11,454 bases of DNA from DATAEK01 sp036258055 (lineage in GTDB: Bacteria > Acidobacteriota > Vicinamibacteria > Vicinamibacterales > 2-12-FULL-66-21). Each line of letters starts with the position of its first letter. Position 1 is the first letter of the stretch. Shown piece after piece: positions 7,194 through 11,454 of this stretch. The stretch spans positions 1 through 11,454 of the forward strand of contig DATAEK010000404.1 in assembly GCA_036258055.1 (NCBI GenBank), written 5' to 3'. Under the pieces are notes generated by a model. The model was given only the letters and a program-made list of their open reading frames with translations, searched no databases and was not told where the DNA came from. Made by a program: the position numbers and the translations under genes.

Positions 7194-8324
7194 TCAGGCC
7201 GCCCGTCGCTGTCGCAGCGCGGTCAGCGCGGCGATCACCACGACAAAGCAGAGCGTGATGATCGACAGTGCCATGAACACCGCGTAGCGCTGGCGTCCCA
7301 TGACGTCGAAGAGGCTGAGGCCTGTCGCGGCGAGTGCTGCCACCGTCGACCAACGCAGCAGCGCCGGGAGCTGGTCCAGGCCGTTGATGAGGATCATGAC
7401 CGCTGGAGTCGCGACGAGGAAGACGTAGTCCCATCCTTGCGGCGACAGCAGCGGCATGAGCACGAGCAGCATCGATCCTTCGAGCGCTTCAGGAAATCGC
7501 AGACCACGCCGCCGCATGAAGGCGTACACCGGTGGCGTCAGCAGCAGGAGCGCCGTGATGGCCGCGAGCCATGCGGCCGTATGCCCCGGCTGCAGCCACT
7601 TCGCGTACATCGCCGCGATCGAGACATTGTCCGGGTTCAGCAGGTTCGGCGCCGTCGAGTCGCGGACCGTCTGCCACCACTCGCGATGGAGGGCGATCGT
7701 CCCGTCGATGCCGTACACCGGTGCCGGCAGGATCAACGCGACGCCCAATCCCAGCACCGACGCGGCAATCGATGCGATCTTCCGTCGCGCCAGGAGCCAC
7801 GGCATCAGGATGATTGCGTACGGCTTCACGACAATCGACGCCGCGACGAGCGCACCGGCCAGCGGTTCCCGGTTCCCTCGCATCGCCACGATCGCCGATC
7901 CGACCAGGACCGCGAGCAGCAGGTTCACCTGTCCCAGCACGAGCTCGTGTCCGTAGAACTTTCCCATGGCCACGAGCGTCAGCAGCAGGAGCCACCAGAC
8001 CGGCTTGCGCCGCTGCGGCAGCATGCTCAGGCTGAGCGCCGCCAGCGCCGCCAGGAGCGCCACGGACAGCGTGAACCAGCACGCCTTGGCGACATCGAGT
8101 GGCAGCAAACCCGCAGGAATCGCAAGCACGGCAAAGCCCGGCAGGTACTTCAGCTGGTAATGGCGATCCTCGATGCGGTACAGCGGCTCGCCGAGACGTG
8201 CGCGGACGCCCGCTCGCCAGTAGACCTCGAAGTCGGGCATCTTGCGCGCGGCCTGGGCGCGAAAGACGAAGAAGAGCGTCAGGCACGCGCCTGCAAGAGC
8301 GGCGGCTGTCAGAGCTCGGCGCAT
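7194..8324 (-). CDS. GT87 (DUF2029) family integral membrane glycosyltransferase
   Basis: A 376-residue polytopic membrane protein with about ten or eleven hydrophobic segments. It carries the signature of GT87 (DUF2029), GT-C fold enzymes that transfer a sugar from a polyprenyl-phosphate donor on the periplasmic side, such as the mannosyltransferase PimE. After the first helix comes DFEVYWRAGVRARLGEPLYR (31-50), with Asp31 at the position of the catalytic aspartate in the first outer loop. Then LKYLPGFAVL (58-67), GQVNLLLAVLV (131-141), AGALVAASIVVKPYAIILMP (156-175), LNPDNVSIAAMYAKWL (229-244, matching the family NxSxxxLxxR region) and LSPQGWDYVFL (293-303, matching the family sPxsWxhy motif). 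Length is typical. Donor and acceptor cannot be told from sequence. It starts 45 bp after the secreted kinase-like gene and ends 13 bp before the aminopeptidase gene, so co-transcription is likely. No Shine-Dalgarno is evident before its ATG. Confidence 0.88.
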   Translation of the reverse strand: MRRALTAAALAGACLTLFFVFRAQAARKMPDFEVYWRAGVRARLGEPLYRIEDRHYQLKYLPGFAVLAIPAGLLPLDVAKACWFTLSVALLAALAALSLSMLPQRRKPVWWLLLLTLVAMGKFYGHELVLGQVNLLLAVLVGSAIVAMRGNREPLAGALVAASIVVKPYAIILMPWLLARRKIASIAASVLGLGVALILPAPVYGIDGTIALHREWWQTVRDSTAPNLLNPDNVSIAAMYAKWLQPGHTAAWLAAITALLLLTPPVYAFMRRRGLRFPEALEGSMLLVLMPLLSPQGWDYVFLVATPAVMILINGLDQLPALLRWSTVAALAATGLSLFDVMGRQRYAVFMALSIITLCFVVVIAALTALRQRRAA

Positions 8325-8369
8325 GAGGATCGGTCGGCGGGCGATCGCGCGAGCCGGGATCGGATGTGG

Positions 8370-10022
8370 CTAGCCTCGCTCGAGGCCCACGAGCGTGAAG
8401 CCGGCAGTCGTTCTCCTGAAATAGATCGTCAGCGGCTGCGACCACCCGGGTTGATCCGGATGAAACGCACGCACCTGCGCGGCCACGAAATCGGCCTGCC
8501 CGGAGATCACAGAGGCGGGCGCTTGTACCCGGCGTTCGGTGAACGTCTGTTCCTGGCCGATTGATGTCAGCGCGCCCGACGCGTTGTCGACGTTCGACCA
8601 CTGAATCGTGAAGTGATCGGCCGCCGGTCCGACGCCGGCGTCCTCGGCGGCATTGGTGAACGTGAGCGTGCCGTCCTGCTGGAGCGAGGGTGACACGATG
8701 GGGTTCGTGCCGTTCAACCAGCTCTTGAGGATCTTGCTGCGCCGCGCCAGGATCGTGTCGATCATGTACTCCGTCGCGTGCGGATCCGAGAACTGCGCGG
8801 TCTTGACCATCGTCCGTACGGCGTTTTCGGGTACCGCCGCGACGATGCGCGCCGCCCAGAAACGGTCTTCTGGCCGCGCGTTCAGGAACGCGACGTTCGC
8901 GTACTCCGGCTTCCACGCTTCCGGCCGGAAGTAGGTCGACTCGAACCGTCCGATGGCGGGGAGGTCCGGGTACTCCACCTTCACCCACGGCCGCACGTAC
9001 AAGCCGAGCGTCAGCATGGTGATGAGCGTCGGTCGCGACTCCCAGATGTACTCGTTGCCGGCGCGCGGCGACCCGGCCCGTGTGCTCCCGCTGCCGAACG
9101 CCGATCCGAAGTCGATCAGGTGATGCCGCAGGATGGTACGGCCTCCCTGGCGGATGAGCGTATCGAGCGTATTGCCGGCGCGCGAGTCGTTGTGATTCAA
9201 CCACGCGGCGAACACCGAGAGCCCGCGCAGCTCGCGACGATGCTCGTGCGCAAAGATATCGTTTGGATCGTCGGGCCGGGTGCCGTGGTACCGGAACGGA
9301 CCGACGGACGTGCCTTCAAGCGCTTTGCTCGCGAGCGCGCGGTAGGTGCCGTCCGGTGACTGCGCCGCCTTCTTCAGCACCTCGTCGACGTCGCGAGCTC
9401 GCATCCGCCGCTGACGCAGTCCCTCGTTGACGGTCGCACCCGGGTCCACCACCAGAGCGTCCCGCCGCAGCGTCGCCAGATAGTTCTCCGGCACGTGATA
9501 CCCGAAGGCGTACAGGAATTTCGTGGCGATGACCTCGGCACCGCTCGCCATCTCCGGGTTCGACGGCGGATCGAACTTGACGAAGTAGACCTGCCCCGCG
9601 CCATCCCGGATGGTGAAGCCGGGGGTGACTCCTTCCGTTTTCGCGGCGATGATCGTCCAGGTTCCGGTCGGTCCTGAGCCCGTATCCGGCCCGCGCGCGA
9701 GCGCGTCGTCGGTCATGGCGCGCTGTCCGATCCGGTTCGTGAACCAGCTCGAATCGGGCACCTCGTCAACCGAGTTCACGTTCAGTGCGCGCTTGTCGGC
9801 TCGATCGCCTGCGCCGAGATATGAATTCTCGAGGTAGTCGTACTGGTCGCTAATCGGCAGCGGCTTCACGTTCACCGCATCCTGCGTCTCCGGGTCGTGC
9901 CAGATCGGATCGTCAGGGTAGAACTTGGGGGTTGCCGCGCGGCTGCCGACGCCTGCGATCGACGCCACGCCCAGCGCCGCCGCGGCCAGGATCCGGATGA
10001 CGATCTGGCGCTTCGTCCTCAT
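8370..10022 (-). CDS. Secreted protein of unnamed family with kinase-like active-site motifs
   Basis: A 550-residue protein with a signal peptide (MRTKRQIVIRILAAAALGVASIAG, cleavage near residue 29), so probably periplasmic. I recognise the sequence style from uncharacterised Acidobacteriota and Myxococcota proteins (EVPDSSWFTNRIG at 87-99; HEHRRELRGL at 259-268) but know no assigned function. Visible motifs suggest an atypical kinase fold. GQVYFVKFD gives Lys149 as the ATP-lysine candidate. AEVIATKFLYAFGYHVPENY (162-181) gives Glu163 as the partner glutamate. NHNDSRAGN (276-284) gives Asp279 as catalytic base and Asn284 as metal ligand, five residues apart as in HRDxxxxN. HLIDFGSAFG (301-310) gives Asp304 as the DFG-like aspartate. 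Spacing Asp279-Asp304 (25) is close to the HipA pair Asp309/Asp332 (23). Residues 440-550 form a beta-rich tail. It overlaps the barrel gene's stop by one base (TGATG). The protein is certain to be real; the kinase reading is inference. Confidence 0.85.
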   Translation of the reverse strand: MRTKRQIVIRILAAAALGVASIAGVGSRAATPKFYPDDPIWHDPETQDAVNVKPLPISDQYDYLENSYLGAGDRADKRALNVNSVDEVPDSSWFTNRIGQRAMTDDALARGPDTGSGPTGTWTIIAAKTEGVTPGFTIRDGAGQVYFVKFDPPSNPEMASGAEVIATKFLYAFGYHVPENYLATLRRDALVVDPGATVNEGLRQRRMRARDVDEVLKKAAQSPDGTYRALASKALEGTSVGPFRYHGTRPDDPNDIFAHEHRRELRGLSVFAAWLNHNDSRAGNTLDTLIRQGGRTILRHHLIDFGSAFGSGSTRAGSPRAGNEYIWESRPTLITMLTLGLYVRPWVKVEYPDLPAIGRFESTYFRPEAWKPEYANVAFLNARPEDRFWAARIVAAVPENAVRTMVKTAQFSDPHATEYMIDTILARRSKILKSWLNGTNPIVSPSLQQDGTLTFTNAAEDAGVGPAADHFTIQWSNVDNASGALTSIGQEQTFTERRVQAPASVISGQADFVAAQVRAFHPDQPGWSQPLTIYFRRTTAGFTLVGLERG

Positions 10023-11248
10023 CAGAAGAACCGGCTGTACTTGACGAAATAGTGCACGCCTTCGCCGCCGCCGCCGCCGATGTCGAAGCGGAAGAAGACG
10101 TTCTTGTAAGTATTCAAGCGGAAGCCCACGCCGTAGCCGTGCTTCAGGTCCTTGAAGTCGAGATCGTCATCGGCCGATGCGACCTTGCCCCAATCGGAGA
10201 ACAGCGCCATGTCGAGACCGGAGAACACCTCCCAGCGGTACTCGACGTTCATGTACATCGCCTTCTCGTCGCGGAAGCGGTAGTCGGCGAAACCACGGAC
10301 AGTCGTGCTCCCGCCGATCGTCGGCTGAAAGTAAAAGGGCACTTGATCGCCGTCGTCAGTCGTCGTTTCGATCACACGCGCCTGGAGCGCGAACACCCGC
10401 TTCTTGTCGAACACGGGCAGGAACTGTTGCAGGTGCAGGTCGAGGCTCCGGAAACCGTAGCGATCGAAGTCGAGGTCGGCGTAGTTGCTCCAGGTGAGCG
10501 CGTAGTAGCCACCCGACCGCGCATTCCGCGGCTGATCGCGATAGTCCACGGCGCCGAAGATGTCCGTGTACCGGAAGTCCGGCTGCGCGACCAGGCCGGG
10601 TGCATCGAGATCCGTGAAGAGGTCTTCGATCGACGGAAAACGCGAATCGGTGCCGGAGTCGATCGTCGGCGCGATCCAGCCGACGCGTGCACCCGTCGTC
10701 AGCCACGGCAGAGGACGCCCGATGGCGCGGCCGAGGACTCGCGGCCCCTTGAACAGGTAGCTGACGCGATTGTCTTCCAGCGAGTTGTCTCCGGGTCCGT
10801 AGTAATCCTCTTGCGGATGCCTTCGCCAGCTGGTTTCGACGCCGAGCTCGACGCGCTCGTCTGCCAAATAGGGAAGTGAGAAATCCGCGCGAACGAGATC
10901 GTAATTCCGAAAGGTGATCCCGCCTTCGAGTTCCACGCGTGCGGTGCGATCGAACAGATCGTGCCGATACCCGCCGCCGAAACCGATACCGGCGCCGGTC
11001 GGCCGGTCGGTGTAGCCGTAGCGCACGAAGAAGCCGTTGTGCGGGTTCAGCTTCACCAACGGCTGTTCACGCTCGATGTAGAGGAGGGCCCGTTCGAGAC
11101 GCCCCGGCTCGTACGGCTTCAACTGAGAGGATTTCTCGGCGCGCTGGCGTTCGAGCTCTTCGGCGCGCGAGCTCTGTGCGTGCGCCACGGACGCACCGAA
11201 CGCGAGCGCCGCCACCACCACGGCGCACGGGCCGGGCATCCAAGACAT
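10022..11248 (-). CDS. Omp85/surface antigen (D15)-type outer-membrane beta-barrel without POTRA domains
   Basis: A 408-residue outer-membrane protein. A signal peptide (MSWMPGPCAVVVAALAFGAS, cleavage after VAHA at 24) is followed by a short polar, probably helical linker (26-60) and then an alternating amphipathic beta-strand pattern to the C-terminus, which ends KYSRFF with the terminal Phe typical of barrels recognised by BamA. QPTIGGSTTVRGFADYRF (308-325) contains the VRGF motif (317-320) of the Omp85 L6 loop, and MNVEYRWEVF (333-342) follows as in bacterial surface antigen (D15, PF01103) barrels. BamA, TamA and FhaC carry one to several POTRA repeats of about 75 residues each; here there is no room for any. 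It may be a channel, an anchor for the next gene's product, or a lipid/protein export pore. It is the first gene of the cluster. ATG 11239 is an alternative start, three codons in. No ribosome binding site is clear; a 7-bp repeat tract begins about 30 bp upstream. Confidence 0.88.
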   Translation of the reverse strand: MSWMPGPCAVVVAALAFGASVAHAQSSRAEELERQRAEKSSQLKPYEPGRLERALLYIEREQPLVKLNPHNGFFVRYGYTDRPTGAGIGFGGGYRHDLFDRTARVELEGGITFRNYDLVRADFSLPYLADERVELGVETSWRRHPQEDYYGPGDNSLEDNRVSYLFKGPRVLGRAIGRPLPWLTTGARVGWIAPTIDSGTDSRFPSIEDLFTDLDAPGLVAQPDFRYTDIFGAVDYRDQPRNARSGGYYALTWSNYADLDFDRYGFRSLDLHLQQFLPVFDKKRVFALQARVIETTTDDGDQVPFYFQPTIGGSTTVRGFADYRFRDEKAMYMNVEYRWEVFSGLDMALFSDWGKVASADDDLDFKDLKHGYGVGFRLNTYKNVFFRFDIGGGGGEGVHYFVKYSRFF

Positions 11249-11280
11249 AGGCCACTGACGATATCGCAGGCAGGGGGAGG

Positions 11281-11454
11281 GAGTCGATAGTCGGCAGTCG
11301 TCAGTCGACAGTCGGCAGTCGCAGTCGGTAGTCAGTCGGCGGTCGGCAGTCGACGGTCACAGTCGGCAGCCGGAGTCGATAGTCGGCGGTCGTCAGTCGA
11401 CAGTCACAGTCGGCAGCCGGAGTCGATAGTCGGCAGTCGTCAGTCGACAGTCGG
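11281..11454. repeat. Degenerate 7-bp tandem repeats (CAGTCGN) with 47-bp higher-order period
   Basis: From 11281 to the window edge the sequence is built from AGTCG-containing heptamers (CAGTCGG, CAGTCGA, CAGTCGT, TAGTCGG), with occasional single-base slips that reset the phase. A longer unit repeats as well: 11358-11404 and 11405-11451 are the same 47-bp block differing at one base (GGCGGTC versus GGCAGTC). The 35-bp segment 11281-11315 recurs exactly at 11420-11454. This implies slippage of the heptamer followed by duplication of a larger block. The array continues past the right edge. It lies directly upstream of the outer-membrane barrel gene, where its promoter would be expected. Confidence 0.92.

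Noticed and set aside
7125..8564. Long plus-strand open frame of 479 codons opposite the GT87 gene
   Set aside because: It is antisense to a well-supported membrane protein and is dominated by Arg, His and Gln, the usual sign of a mirror frame in high-GC DNA.
7489..9204. 571-codon minus-strand frame overlapping the GT87 and kinase-like genes
   Set aside because: Its translation is Arg/Ala-rich and crosses two genes with clear family motifs in another frame.
11281..11454. CRISPR array
   Set aside because: Units are 7 bp and contiguous with no unique spacers; the same applies to the 8-bp array at 3999-4252.

Overview
This is a GC-rich, gene-dense stretch of bacterial chromosome. It most resembles an Acidobacteriota genome of the Vicinamibacteria type. 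The reasons are a secreted VWFA-related protein of the kind greatly expanded in Acidobacteriota, a fragment of an ADOP-type (acidobacterial duplicated orphan permease) MacB-like permease, and two tracts of short degenerate tandem repeats (8-bp GGGTGCNA units and 7-bp CAGTCGN units), which I associate with these genomes. This placement is inference from gene content, not from a marker gene. I see no rRNA, tRNA, CRISPR array, transposase or phage gene.

Layout. Positions 1-185 (minus) hold the middle of an ADOP permease that runs off the left edge and has lost its 5' part. Positions 429-2342 (plus) encode a secreted VWFA-related protein. Converging on it is a tightly coupled minus-strand pair: a single-domain asparaginase-like protein (3499-3990) followed by a class I/II PLP aminotransferase (2357-3499), joined by a TGATG stop/start overlap. 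Immediately upstream of that pair lies a roughly 250-bp inverted array of 8-bp repeats (3999-4252). Then comes a very small plus-strand gene with a strong ribosome binding site, encoding a 28-residue single-pass membrane peptide (4435-4521). It is separated by a GC-rich hairpin from the end of the next minus-strand cluster.

The right-hand 6.7 kb is one minus-strand, operon-like cluster, in transcription order: an Omp85/surface-antigen-type outer-membrane beta-barrel (10022-11248), a secreted protein of unnamed family with kinase-like active-site motifs (8370-10022, TGATG overlap with the barrel gene), a GT87/DUF2029 multi-pass glycosyltransferase (7194-8324), and an exported M1 zinc aminopeptidase (4550-7180). 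Upstream of the barrel gene the window ends in a 7-bp repeat tract with a 47-bp higher-order period.

How they may work together: all four genes of the right-hand cluster encode envelope, membrane or exported proteins, so an extracytoplasmic module (modification, glycosylation or turnover of surface material) is a reasonable hypothesis, but nothing in the sequence proves it. The asparaginase/aminotransferase pair looks like a small amino-acid (possibly amide) nitrogen module. The most unusual item is the secreted kinase-like protein coupled to an outer-membrane barrel.
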